This document shows, one piece after another, positions 10,501-18,495 of a DNA stretch of 63,994 bases. The DNA comes from an uncultured Lachnospiraceae bacterium (GTDB lineage Bacteria; Bacillota; Clostridia; Lachnospirales; Lachnospiraceae), in the NCBI GenBank assembly GCA_910577275.1, contig CAJTMW010000026.1:1-63994 (forward strand), read 5' to 3'. The translations under genes and the position numbers were made by a program. The notes beneath the pieces were generated by a model. The model ran no database searches. It saw only the letters and a program-made list of their open reading frames with translations, and was not told the DNA's origin. Within the stretch, counting starts at the first letter, position 1. Each line of letters opens with the position of its first letter.

Positions 10501-10569
10501 GTTGAGTTTGATAGAAGTACTGATGAGAGACCTTGGATTATAAATAATGAGTTACCGAAGTACAGATGA
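7525..10569 (+). CDS. HD-domain / IucA-IucC-like fusion protein
   Basis: A single 1014-residue protein of unknown function. Residues about 35-225 resemble an HD phosphohydrolase: HKLEHS (H50, H54), the LLHD pair (H94, D95), FHS (H187) and RLSDELD (D220) are in the right order for metal binding. The middle (about 330-610) is beta-rich and unrecognised. Residues about 670-900 match the NRPS-independent siderophore synthetase pattern: IIHPDYE (H677), ASSRTVY (S700-T703), KLQYNRKIGRLERL, IEAHAQN (H866, N869) and RDFES (R889, D890). The start at 7525 has GGGAGG seven bases upstream; an earlier ATG at 7492 lacks a good site. No membrane segment or signal peptide is seen. The gene is much more A+T-rich than its neighbours, stands alone and lies between mobile debris, so it was probably acquired. 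A nucleotide-handling or defence role is speculation. Confidence 0.8.
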   Translation: MRVSTEQFIGLIKNRISEDKCLIIKELCEELQDVIWRNTIVDAMRNYTDHKLEHSYRVLRRALELTDNAIDCSRIFKKLSENEIVILCFSALLHDICMSAHPKMEMDRNIMKYFEPMYMSKINYQEYPQDPSCYTNEQQNEIRAYHAYFAIAKIKLALAENKHNLHEVICKIPEELLEFIFVVIKFHSREPLSKIPSYIKGSKIADVRVPFTTMLFRLSDELDLGEDRDIEAARRQGMPVKSRAYWELDYRMTIFINNNNYINIKFCANEDDAKNYKELFKKLIESHIIKNEELVSRLHENDLIIRYNKYNEYIKIDNTKESLSYSIIGELKKICNYDKNDLETGNKRITFLEKNSMDGYKLIKNHMGIIMPYVGDIYKLYVYKEFKLLKEKDSIKCRIHINKNAIHSNLILSKKGLKLQAYISYKSGSSDFKEFIKCDIIDEISKGEEYLQFRLYFYKLKHDMKVKLPINEGDTIAIFYTYEVYCAYYGNELVRKTSVFTDSTLSCEIMYPKKNEKLYDFCFYERDNKQATLLDDLKEYMEHSNASMLYRIQKEYKFKNILDDYFNETNYTYLHINYKKWISAHKNDCEQIYQFVASWNFVPFFTDPDIYLNMERYINDGSPSGFTIKNNTTESYSPFSKSPEFKVCGFSVKNSNMKYIDYGARPDWIINDEIIIHPDYENCFRPFMKTSERMVVPTASSRTVYSINEKCYIKLQYNRKIGRLERLFTPEKINNSIKISSILKEKFDMGIMPKDIFFMPEIFGRIIDFGDNFDKHLETRYWGMVIRDILPYPLLEKCEKRLIPAFSLFASNHQKNCVKSIVELLYDFRKKKDMNQKDFIMEKIIKPVLKLYFEILLNTGFHIEAHAQNILYLLVVEGNTIDIKGAVIRDFESFDKDLNIMRELGINIKFDTITEKINDSSDLEKYMKRNSFLFDFKFGEYFLSPFLEYCRKIYPQIDVDLIVQEIKIFNASYIRKLPEKFFPKDKWFSYDKVEFDRSTDERPWIINNELPKYR

Positions 10570-10628
10570 TTATCCAAACCAATGGTACAATATATGTCTA
10601 ATGAGGCCAGTACATCTGGCCATGAAAT

Positions 10629-10682
10629 AACTTTTAAGTCAAGAAAAATCAAAATATTCTGATTTTTCTTGACTTAAAAGTT
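10629..10682. terminator. Very long perfect hairpin after the HD fusion gene
   Basis: The arms at 10629-10651 and 10660-10682 are exact reverse complements over 23 bp, starting AACTTTTAAGTC, with an 8-nt loop. It lies 60 bp after the stop codon, and a short T-run is built into the right arm. It probably stops transcription in both directions. The length is unusual for a plain terminator and it could also be a folded element end. Confidence 0.65.
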
Positions 10683-10726
10683 TTATGGGGGATTATACAG
10701 ATAATAATATTTTCAGAGAGGCTGTT

Positions 10727-11579
10727 ATGAAAAGGAAGATTAAAGCAAAGCTTTTAAAATGGAAAGAAAAGTCAAAGGACAGAAAACCTCTTGTTTTAAA
10801 CGGAGCCCGTCAGGTAGGGAAGACGTATATTTTAAAGGAATTTGGCAGAGAGTATTTCAAAAATACCGTATATGTCAATCTTGAGATTGACAGGCAGGTC
10901 GGGCCTATTTTGAGGAAAATTTGGAGCAGGTCAGGTTGCTCCGTTTTCTGGAGGCGGCGGCCGGGGAGAAGATTAATCCGGGGGAACGCTAATTATTCTG
11001 GACGAGATTCAGAACTGTGAAAAGGCGCTGACCGCCTTAAAATATTTCTGCGAGAAGGTTCCTAAGTATCATTTGGTGGTAGCCGGAAGTCTTTTGGGAG
11101 TGGTGATTAACAGAAAGCAGTATTCCTATCCAGTGGGGAAGGTGGAGACAATGGAGCTGTTTCCCATGGATTTTGAGGAATTTCTGTGGGCGCTGGGGAA
11201 AGAGTTTCTGGCGGTGGAAATCAGGGAGCGCTTCAACAATATGGTAAGTATGCCGGAGGGGCTGCACAGGGAGGCGCTGGAGCATTTCAGGGAGTATCTG
11301 ATTGTGGGCGGTATGCTGGCGTCGGTCAGCAATTTTCTGGAAAACGATTCCTTTTTAGATGTGGCGGCGATTCAAAATGAAATTGTGGATAATTATATTG
11401 CCGATATGGCAAAATATGCGTCGAATACGGACAGTGTAAAGATGCGTGCCTGTTACAATTCCATCCCGGCACAGCTGGCAAAGGAAAATAAGAAGTTCCA
11501 GTATAAAGTGGTGCAAAGGGGAGGAACGGCGGCTGTTTTTGACGTTTCTATTGAATGTGTGGAAAGCGTGGGCACATGA
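10727..11579 (+). pseudogene. AAA_14/DUF4143-type ATPase, frameshifted and truncated
   Basis: The start is the ATG at 10727. The first frame gives a Walker A site (LNGARQVGKTYILKEF). One missing base near 10912 moves the protein to a frame reading EENLEQVRLLRFLEAAAG. A second shift near 10990 leads to IILDEIQNCEKALTALKY (Walker B), then AGSLLGV and the FREYLIVGGM region. The C-terminus breaks off after QRGGTAAVFDVSIE, losing the DUF4143 nuclease-like half. Such ATPases are common as lone genes in gut Firmicutes and bacteria generally, with an unclear role. Its stop overlaps the next pseudogene by four bases (ATGA). Confidence 0.8.
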
Positions 11580-12095
11580 ATAAGCAGATTGATTTTACAG
11601 ATTGCAGAAGGATAGCGGGCAAAGCATATAATGGAGCTAATGGTAAGAAAATTGCCGTGGAATATAATGGAAAGCAGTATATGCTGAAATTTCCACCCTC
11701 CGGAAAAGAAAGACCTACTTTTTTAGGTGTTCCGGCGCAGGAAACAATGCTCGGTACTTTTACTGTGGGAGGAAATGTAAAGGTGGTATGTGCCTGTCTG
11801 GATTTTACGTCAAATGATAAGCAGCTTTTTGACTTTTGTTCCATCAAAAATACTGTTTTGGATTCGGACAGTAACGGAAGCGGCACAGAACTGGAAGATA
11901 AGGAGGTTCTGTATGCAAGGGTATTTCAGTTTCCGACTTCTGCGATTAAGCTGAATGGACAGAAAACAAATTGAAGCTTTTATTGATACCGTTCCCTATA
12001 TATCCGATTTACAGAAAGCGTTTTATAAAAGATATATTGCCGCAAGATATGATTTAATATTGGACAGCACATACGGAGGAAAACAAAGCTCATGA
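11576..12095 (+). pseudogene. HipA/CtkA-like kinase remnant
   Basis: The fragment starts at ATG 11576 and reads MNKQIDFTDCRRIAGKAYNG, then YMLKFPPSGKERPTFL, the N-terminal lobe of HipA-like kinases. A deletion joins this to VPAQETMLGTF. After NGSGTELEDK a second deletion removes the whole catalytic core, including the N-x-D-R-H motif. The text resumes with ARVFQFPTSAIKLNG and, in another frame, IEAFIDTVPYISDLQKAF, the C-terminal end of the same family. It must be inactive. An intact relative of the family lies at 32181. Confidence 0.75.
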
Positions 12096-12547
12096 AATAT
12101 TTAGCAGTGATATCCGTCATACTGGGCTTGGATTTGGGCATGAAAAATTATATAGAAAAAAATGTAGAGGACGGGGAAGTCAGGGAAAAGCCGGGCCGGC
12201 TTTTGATAATCAGAAAGCACCATAACCGGGGCGCGTTCCTGAATGCAGGCCAGCACAGACAAAGGATGGTGGCGGTGCTTTCCCTCCTTATGACACTGAT
12301 ACTGACAATATTCTTTTTTCTGACCCTTGGAACTGCGGGAAAGGGAATTTTAAAATGGGGGCTTACCCTGCTTTTAGGAGGAGCCTACAGCAACACCTAT
12401 GACAGGCTTTCACGAAAATATGTGGTGGATTATGTGAGTTTTAACGTGCCTTTCGGGCTCCGGAAGATAATCTTTAATATCGGGGATTTCTGCATTATAG
12501 CTGGTTCTTTGCTTGTGCTGCTGGCTTCTTTTAAGGAAGAAATATAA
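12092..12547 (+). CDS. lspA: LspA-like signal peptidase II paralogue
   Basis: A 151-residue membrane protein with four predicted membrane segments (about 3-17, 58-80, 84-98 and 127-147). The aspartic-peptidase motifs of lipoprotein signal peptidase are present: HNRGAF (N45), GGAYSNTYDR (D104) and FNIGDFCI (D132). Signal peptidase II cuts prolipoproteins before the lipidated cysteine. The usual GN-x-x-DR block is SNTYDR here and the loop before it is short, so it is a divergent copy rather than a textbook housekeeping enzyme. It has no companion Lgt or RluD-like gene here. It is followed by a GntR-regulated ABC operon but separated by that operon's own promoter. Confidence 0.75.
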   Translation: MKYLAVISVILGLDLGMKNYIEKNVEDGEVREKPGRLLIIRKHHNRGAFLNAGQHRQRMVAVLSLLMTLILTIFFFLTLGTAGKGILKWGLTLLLGGAYSNTYDRLSRKYVVDYVSFNVPFGLRKIIFNIGDFCIIAGSLLVLLASFKEEI

Positions 12548-12564
12548 AATTATCTAAAATGATA

Positions 12565-12617
12565 TTGACAAAATGTTTTTTTAGTATTATTGTATTAACA
12601 GAACAGTACAATAATAC
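12565..12617 (+). promoter_or_regulatory. Promoter and inverted-repeat operator of the GntR-ABC operon
   Basis: TTGACA at 12565-12570 and TATTGT at 12588-12593 are 17 bp apart. Overlapping the -10 is a perfect 11-bp inverted repeat, GTATTATTGTA at 12584-12594 and TACAATAATAC at 12607-12617, with a 12-bp centre. Its position fits autorepression by the GntR protein encoded 19 bp downstream. Confidence 0.75.
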
Positions 12618-12635
12618 AAAGAAAGGAAGAGGCTA

Positions 12636-13019
12636 ATGGGGTGGAAACTGGATTCTGACCGTCCGATTTATACTCAGATTCTTGAAGTGATACAATATCA
12701 GATAGTTGCCGGCAGGTATCAGCCGGGAGAGCGGCTTCCCAGCGTGCGGGACCTGGCAGCCGAGGCGGGGGTCAATCCCAACACGATGCAGCGGGCGTTT
12801 GCCGAGCTGGAGAGAAACGGGCTGGTAATGGCACAGAGAACGAGCGGAAGGGTTGTGACGGATAATATGGAAATGATAGGCGAGGTTCGCAATAAGCTTG
12901 CGAGAGAGCAGATACACGAATTTATCGACAAGATGAAAAAGCTGGGCTTTGAGAAAAAAGAGATACTGGCTTTGCTTGAACAGGACGGGGAGCCGAAGGC
13001 GGCGGATGCGGGAGAATAA
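12636..13019 (+). CDS. GntR-family regulator, YtrA subfamily
   Basis: A 127-residue repressor-type protein. Residues 8-75 form the winged helix-turn-helix (PIYTQILEVIQYQIVAGRY, then SVRDLAAEAGVNPNTMQRAF). Instead of a large effector domain there is a short helical tail (KLAREQIHEFIDKMKKLGF), which defines the YtrA subfamily. These proteins sit at the head of ABC transporter operons and respond to cell-envelope stress in relatives. Here it leads an ATPase and a permease gene and has a perfect inverted repeat in its own promoter. A GAAAGGAAGAGG ribosome site precedes the ATG. Confidence 0.9.
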   Translation: MGWKLDSDRPIYTQILEVIQYQIVAGRYQPGERLPSVRDLAAEAGVNPNTMQRAFAELERNGLVMAQRTSGRVVTDNMEMIGEVRNKLAREQIHEFIDKMKKLGFEKKEILALLEQDGEPKAADAGE

Positions 13020-13119
13020 TTGCAGAACCAGCGGCAGCGCGTGCGGCAAAGCAGTATAAGCAGAACCGGTGGCATGTGCGGAAATATGCAAAGTCATAAT
13101 AAAAGAGGGAGAGCAGAAA

Positions 13120-13821
13120 ATGAGTGAACTTGTGTATGTAAACAATCTTACCAAGGTTTACGAGAAGAAAAAGATGGCGCTGGACCATATGAATCTTGTA
13201 ATACCGCGGGGAAAGATTATTGGTCTGTTGGGGCCTAACGGGAGCGGCAAGACCACGTTAATTAAATTAATCAGCGGGCTTTTGGTGCCGACGGAAGGGG
13301 AAATATTAATCAACGGAAAGCTGCCGGGGCCGGAGAGCAAGGCGTGTGTGTCTTATCTGCCGGAGCGGACCTATTTTCAGGGAGGTATGAAAGTCAGGGA
13401 GCTGATAGCGTTTTTTTCGGATTTTTACGGGGACTTCCAACCGGAGAGGGCAAGGCAGATGCTTGCGAATTTGAATATCAGCGAGGACGCCCGCCTCAAA
13501 ACCCTTTCCAAGGGAACGAAGGAGAAAGTGCAGCTTATCATGGTGATGAGCAGGCAGGCGCAGCTTTATATTCTGGATGAGCCCATTGCGGGCGTTGACC
13601 CGGCGGCCAGAGACTATATTTTAAGGACGATTATTTCAAACTATAACGAGAACGCCACAGTTTTGATATCCACTCATCTGATAACCGATATTGAAAAGGT
13701 ACTGGACGAGGTGATTTTTATCCGGGACGGACGCATAATGCTGCAGGATACGGTGGAGCATATCCGTGAATCCAGGGGGAAATCTGTGGATATGTTCTTC
13801 AGGGAGGTGTTCGCATGTTAG
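13120..13821 (+). CDS. ABC transporter ATP-binding protein
   Basis: A 233-residue ATPase with Walker A GPNGSGKTT (residues 38-46), an LSKGTKEK signature and Walker B LYILDEPIAG followed by a D-loop and the THLI switch histidine. The signature LSKGT replaces the usual LSGGQ; this is common in the YtrB/BcrA-like export group. It drives the permease encoded by the next gene, whose start overlaps its stop by seven bases. The start at 13120 follows AGAGGGAGAGCAGAAA. An upstream in-frame start at 13069 lacks a site. Transport of an antibiotic or envelope substrate is inference from the GntR-YtrA context. Confidence 0.9.
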   Translation: MSELVYVNNLTKVYEKKKMALDHMNLVIPRGKIIGLLGPNGSGKTTLIKLISGLLVPTEGEILINGKLPGPESKACVSYLPERTYFQGGMKVRELIAFFSDFYGDFQPERARQMLANLNISEDARLKTLSKGTKEKVQLIMVMSRQAQLYILDEPIAGVDPAARDYILRTIISNYNENATVLISTHLITDIEKVLDEVIFIRDGRIMLQDTVEHIRESRGKSVDMFFREVFAC

Positions 13822-14642
13822 GAAAATTGTTAAAGCATGAATGGAAAGCAGTCTGGAAAATTCCCGTTCTGCTTATCGGAATACTGATGGCCGCGGCGGT
13901 GATGGCAGGGATGACCTTTCATCTTCCCATCTGGGACAGCGAGTGGGTGGGACTGCCTCTTTCGGGGGTAATGCTGCTGCTTACCTTTTATGTGGCAATC
14001 ATTGCGGTAAGCCTTGGGATTACCATTTACTTTGCGGTGCGTTATTACAAGAACATGTTCACGGACGAGGGGTATCTGACCAATACTCTGCCGGTTACCT
14101 CCCACCAGCTATTATTGAGCAAGGCCATCACAATGGCAGCATGGAATCTGATAACCGCCCTTGCAATTGGGGCCAGTATCGCCGTTTTTGTGGGAATGAT
14201 AGTGCTGGCATTTATAGAGCCGGGAGACGGAAGGACAATTGCGGAAGCTTTCGTGGAAGCGATGGATACGGAGTTTTGGGATTCTCCTTATATGCAGGAA
14301 TTCGGCAGCTTTTGCGTGAGTATGGCAGTTATGTTCCTTGCAAACGCTATTAGCGGCACCATGGTAATGATTGCGTCAATCACGATTGGGCAGATGGTGC
14401 GCAGACACAGGATTTTAGGGGCAATCGGCGCATACTTTGGAATTAATACCATCATACAGATTATCAGCACGGTGATTATATTCCCGTTTATGATTTACAA
14501 CTTTGATAACGCCAGGATAGAAACGCCCTTTCCGCTCATGTCGGTGATGTATCTCATTATGGCGGCGGTGTCCGTTATCATCGGAGTGGGATTGTACTTT
14601 TTAAGCGAGTATCTGATTAGAAGGCAGTTAGAGCTGGAATAA
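13815..14642 (+). CDS. ABC transporter permease of the GntR-YtrA operon
   Basis: A 275-residue integral membrane protein with about six hydrophobic segments (near 16-35, 52-77, 100-130, 165-200, 205-230 and 245-265) and an ABC-2-like layout. It overlaps the ATPase gene and must be its membrane partner. The N-terminus MLGKLLKHEWKAVWK is the short cytoplasmic start typical of ABC-2 permeases. The family is too divergent to name a substrate. The operon ends at a terminator at 14708. Confidence 0.85.
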   Translation: MLGKLLKHEWKAVWKIPVLLIGILMAAAVMAGMTFHLPIWDSEWVGLPLSGVMLLLTFYVAIIAVSLGITIYFAVRYYKNMFTDEGYLTNTLPVTSHQLLLSKAITMAAWNLITALAIGASIAVFVGMIVLAFIEPGDGRTIAEAFVEAMDTEFWDSPYMQEFGSFCVSMAVMFLANAISGTMVMIASITIGQMVRRHRILGAIGAYFGINTIIQIISTVIIFPFMIYNFDNARIETPFPLMSVMYLIMAAVSVIIGVGLYFLSEYLIRRQLELE

Positions 14643-14707
14643 ATATAAGTAACAGATGCCGCGCTTTATGTAAACAAATGCTGCAACGCTTTGAGAGCTA
14701 TTGTAAG

Positions 14708-14740
14708 AAACGCCCCAGGTGCGAATACTTGGGGCGTTTT
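14708..14740 (+). terminator. Terminator of the GntR-ABC operon
   Basis: AAACGCCCC and GGGGCGTTT pair around AGGTGCGAATACTT, ending in GTTTT. It lies 65 bp after the permease stop codon. Confidence 0.8.
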
Positions 14741-14907
14741 AATATGTAATCTAAAATTCAACTAAAAAGAAACGATATAAAATTCATAATTTTTATCACT
14801 AGAACAGTATATAGTGTACCACATTCTGAAATTAAAGTCTAGTAATTTTTTCTTTTTCCCGTATAATTAAGTAACAGTTCAGGAAAAGACGACAGGAGGG
14901 TCAGGGA

Positions 14908-17900
14908 ATGGGAGCAGGAGGGAAAAGAAGGGATTTCGGCGTGTCAAGTCAGGCGGAGGAGGAGTATCTTTGCCGGACGCTGGAGGTGGTAAAGCGCAAT
15001 GTGGAAAGCTATAGCGGAGAAGTCGCCCGGATGCAGGAAAATATTGATGAAATGCTGGCGCATTACCATGACAATGACGTGGAGGTTCTCACCATTTTAA
15101 ACAACACGGTCACAATGCACGAGCACATGAAGCGGGCGCTTATGCGCAATGAAAAGGCCAGAAACAAGCCCTACTTTGGACGGATTATTTTCCGGGACGA
15201 AAAGTCCGGCAGGGAGGAATCCCTCTACATCGGCAGAGGCGGTATCTCAAAGGACGCCACTCATCAGGTGGTGGTGGACTGGCGGGCGCCGGTGGCGAAC
15301 GCTTATTACGAAAACAATCTGGGAAAATGCAGCTATACTGCGCCGGGAGGGGTGGAAATCGGGATTGATTTGGAGCGCAAACGTACCTACGAAATCGAGG
15401 GCGGAAAGCTGCTTGACTTTTTTGACAGCGAGGTCATAGCAAACGACGAGCTTCTGACAAAATATCTTGCCAAAAACAAACAGGCGGTGCTGGGGGAAAT
15501 TGTCGCAACCATTCAAAAGGAGCAGAATGAAATTATCAGAAAATCCCCCTACCACAATGTGATTGTGCAGGGTGTGGCGGGCTCCGGCAAAACCACGGTG
15601 GCCATGCACAGGATTTCTTTTATTCTATATAATTACGCGGAGCGTTTCAGGCCGGAGGATTTTTATATTGTGGGGAGCAACCGCATTTTACTTAATTATA
15701 TTACGGGGGTTCTGCCGGATTTGGATGTGTACGGCGTGCGTCAGATGACCATGGAGCAGCTTTTTGTGCGGCTTCTGTATGAGGACTGGGATGAAAAAAA
15801 ATACAGAATTAAGGCGGCGGGGAAGACGGAGGAAAGCTTTAAGGGGAGCTCTTTGTGGTTCCGGGATTTGGAGGCGTATTGCCAGAGGATAGAAGGGGAG
15901 GCAATTTCAAGGGAAAATGTATATTTAAATCCCGGACAGTTTGTGGAGGGCTTTCGGGACGGAAAGGCCGGCGTGTACGATGAAACGGGCGGGCAAAAGG
16001 CCGACAGGAGGTCTTTAATCTGCCTTTTAAAAGGAGAGGCGGCGGAGGCTTATATCCGGGAAAATCCGTCAGTGTCGGTTCAAAATAAAATTAACATGCT
16101 CAACGAGCGGCTGCTGGGCAAGGTAAAGGAGGAATTTCTCGGCAGGGGAATCAGCTACTCGGAGGCGGAGCAAAAGGCGATTTTGAAGGCATACCGGGGC
16201 TGGTACGGGGGCAGGAGCTGGAAACGCCCTGTCTTTGAAATGTACCGGGATTTCCTGAAAGAACAGGCTGAAAAAGGATTTCAGGCGGAGCTGCCGGTAG
16301 ATGAATTCGACGTGTACGACCTAGCGGCGTTGGCTTACCTATATAAAAGGATAAAGGAAGTGGAGGTAATCAGCGAGGCAAGCCATGTGGTGATTGACGA
16401 GGCGCAGGACTTTGGAATGATGGCGTATCATGTGCTGAAATTCTGCATTAACAGATGTACTTACACTGTCATGGGGGACGTTTCCCAGAATATTCATTTT
16501 GGATTTGGCTTAAACGGATGGGAGGAATTAAGGGAGCTGCTTTTGCCGGACGCCATGGACAGCTTTGGGGTTTTAAGGAAAAGTTACCGGAACACAGTGG
16601 AAATTTCGGACTTTGCCACCAATATTCTGAAGCATGGCCGCTTTTCCATTTATCCGGTGGAGCCGATTATCCGGCATGGGAATCCGGTAGTGGTAAAGGA
16701 GCTGCCGGGGAAAAAAGCGCTGATAAAAGAGGCGGCGCAAATTTGCAGAAGCTGGCAGGAAAGGGATTTGGACACCATTGCCGTCATCTGCCGGAATCAG
16801 GAGGAGGCGGAAGAGACGGCGCGCTTTCTGTCAGAGCATGTGGCAATAATGGAGAGCAATCTGGAAAAAGCGGAATTCGGAAAGGGAATCATGGTGCTTC
16901 CCGTGGAATATACAAAGGGACTGGAATTTGACGCTGTATTGATTTTGCATCCCACAAGGGAGGGCTACCCGACAGACGACGGTCATGCCAGGCTGCTTTA
17001 TGTGGCGGCCACCCGGGCGCTTCACGAGCTGTGTGTGCTCCACTGTGGAAATCTTACGGGGCTGATAGCCGACCCGGCGCCGGAGCGGGAAAACGGAAAT
17101 GCCGGAAAGACTGTGCAGGAGCGGGGAAAGGGGACGGCAGAAGGAGAACGGCTGCAGAGGAAGCGGGAAACGAGGGCGGAATATGGGCAGGAGCGGGGAA
17201 AAGAACCGATGGCGGAGCGCTGGCAGGCCAGAAAGAAATATGCCGTGGCGAAGCCGGCGGCCGGCGGGCAAAGCGCCGGAAATGCCATGGCAGGAAGCGT
17301 CTCCCACAGCGCGGAAACCGCCTTTACCGGTACGCCTGTCAGCGGAATTATCCGTCCGAGAAAACGTCCGTCGGCAATTCTGGCAAAGCCGGTAACGCCG
17401 GAGGATAAAAAGCCCTTTATCAGCCGACAAGCGGTAAGGCCCTCCGCCTATGCTGCGGCGAAGCCTTCCGGGTCCCTTATGAATGCCGCCGGAAAAAATT
17501 CAGTAAATCAGCAGGCAGGGGTGGATTCGGCGGCTTACGGGAAGAAAGGCACGGAGCCGGAAGCGGCCATGCCGACTGCGGTCATGTCGGCTACGACCAC
17601 GCCGACAGCGGAGGCTTTGCGTCCGCCGGGCCATGGGAAAATTGACTTGTCGGTGCGGTGGGTTATGGGACAGCCGGACGGGCTGTACATTCAAAGCCGT
17701 TACGGTACCTTGCGTCTGTTTGCAGTTGACAGCAAAATTATCCGCGTGACCTTTGCGAAGGGCGCGTCTCTTTCGGACAGAATGCATCCCGGAATCGCCG
17801 CCTGTGGGGGCGAGAGTGCATGGATGTACAAAGAATCCGGCAATGTGGTGGAATTTTTGACGGACGAGCTCTGCCTTCGGGTAAATAAAGGAAACGGCGG

Positions 17901-18294
17901 CATTCATTATCTGACCCGCGATAAAAAGCTCCTGCTTGCCGAGCGGGAGAAGGAATGCCGTCAGATTGAGGAAACCGCCGGCGGAAATATCAGGGGCTGG
18001 CTGTACCTGGACTGGCAGAAAAAGGAGGGCGTCTACGCGCCCGGCGTCGGCAGCACCGGAATCAGCCTGCGGGGCAGCGCCCAAAATATTTCTAATAAAA
18101 AAGGAAAACCCGCCGTTATACTTTCGGAACAGGGCTATGGAATCGTCCTTGCGGCGGATACCGCTGTCTTCTGCGATATCCCGTTAGGCGGCCCGTTTCT
18201 TTATATGGAAAATAAGGGACAGATGGACTTTTATTTTGTAGCGGGAAAAGGGCGGAAGGAAATTGAGGAGGCGTGCGGGAGACTGATAAAATAG
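14908..18294 (+). CDS. helD: HelD-type superfamily 1 helicase fused to a GH31 N-terminal-like domain
   Basis: A 1128-residue protein. Residues 1-715 form a HelD/UvrD-like helicase, the family that removes stalled RNA polymerase from DNA. It has an N-terminal coiled-coil arm (residues 15-60), the VVVDWRAPVANAYY block, Walker A GVAGSGKTT (222-230), VVIDEAQDFG (Walker B), FGVLRKSYRNT and the C-terminal ARLLYVAATRALHEL motif. An Ala/Gly/Arg-rich linker follows (about 720-910). Residues 912-1128 read like the beta-sandwich that precedes the catalytic barrel of GH31 alpha-glucosidases: EGVYAPGVGSTGISLRG, ILSEQGYGIVLAAD and DFYFVAGKGRKEIEEA. The catalytic barrel is absent. The frame is open throughout, so the fusion looks real. 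AGGAGG precedes the ATG. What the sugar-binding-like tail does is unknown. Confidence 0.88.
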   Translation: MGAGGKRRDFGVSSQAEEEYLCRTLEVVKRNVESYSGEVARMQENIDEMLAHYHDNDVEVLTILNNTVTMHEHMKRALMRNEKARNKPYFGRIIFRDEKSGREESLYIGRGGISKDATHQVVVDWRAPVANAYYENNLGKCSYTAPGGVEIGIDLERKRTYEIEGGKLLDFFDSEVIANDELLTKYLAKNKQAVLGEIVATIQKEQNEIIRKSPYHNVIVQGVAGSGKTTVAMHRISFILYNYAERFRPEDFYIVGSNRILLNYITGVLPDLDVYGVRQMTMEQLFVRLLYEDWDEKKYRIKAAGKTEESFKGSSLWFRDLEAYCQRIEGEAISRENVYLNPGQFVEGFRDGKAGVYDETGGQKADRRSLICLLKGEAAEAYIRENPSVSVQNKINMLNERLLGKVKEEFLGRGISYSEAEQKAILKAYRGWYGGRSWKRPVFEMYRDFLKEQAEKGFQAELPVDEFDVYDLAALAYLYKRIKEVEVISEASHVVIDEAQDFGMMAYHVLKFCINRCTYTVMGDVSQNIHFGFGLNGWEELRELLLPDAMDSFGVLRKSYRNTVEISDFATNILKHGRFSIYPVEPIIRHGNPVVVKELPGKKALIKEAAQICRSWQERDLDTIAVICRNQEEAEETARFLSEHVAIMESNLEKAEFGKGIMVLPVEYTKGLEFDAVLILHPTREGYPTDDGHARLLYVAATRALHELCVLHCGNLTGLIADPAPERENGNAGKTVQERGKGTAEGERLQRKRETRAEYGQERGKEPMAERWQARKKYAVAKPAAGGQSAGNAMAGSVSHSAETAFTGTPVSGIIRPRKRPSAILAKPVTPEDKKPFISRQAVRPSAYAAAKPSGSLMNAAGKNSVNQQAGVDSAAYGKKGTEPEAAMPTAVMSATTTPTAEALRPPGHGKIDLSVRWVMGQPDGLYIQSRYGTLRLFAVDSKIIRVTFAKGASLSDRMHPGIAACGGESAWMYKESGNVVEFLTDELCLRVNKGNGGIHYLTRDKKLLLAEREKECRQIEETAGGNIRGWLYLDWQKKEGVYAPGVGSTGISLRGSAQNISNKKGKPAVILSEQGYGIVLAADTAVFCDIPLGGPFLYMENKGQMDFYFVAGKGRKEIEEACGRLIK

Positions 18295-18337
18295 GAAATT
18301 TGCGGGGATGGTGATATTTGTTATAAACAGAAACTAA

Positions 18338-18384
18338 AATCAGGAAAGGGATATGCCATCTCCGGTCATATCCCTTTCCTGATT
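18338..18384 (+). terminator. Hairpin after the HelD fusion gene
   Basis: The arms at 18338-18355 and 18367-18384 are exact reverse complements over 18 bp (AATCAGGAAAGGG...) with an 11-nt loop. The following T-run is weak. Its position 43 bp after the stop suggests a terminator or an RNA-stabilising end. Confidence 0.65.
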
Positions 18385-18495
18385 GTGGCTTAAGTATACC
18401 ACAAAAACATTAAAAAGTCAAGACTTGAATCAAAATACCGCCAATGCTATAATCGATTTCCTATAGCTCATAAATTGTGGTAAGGAGGCGATTTC

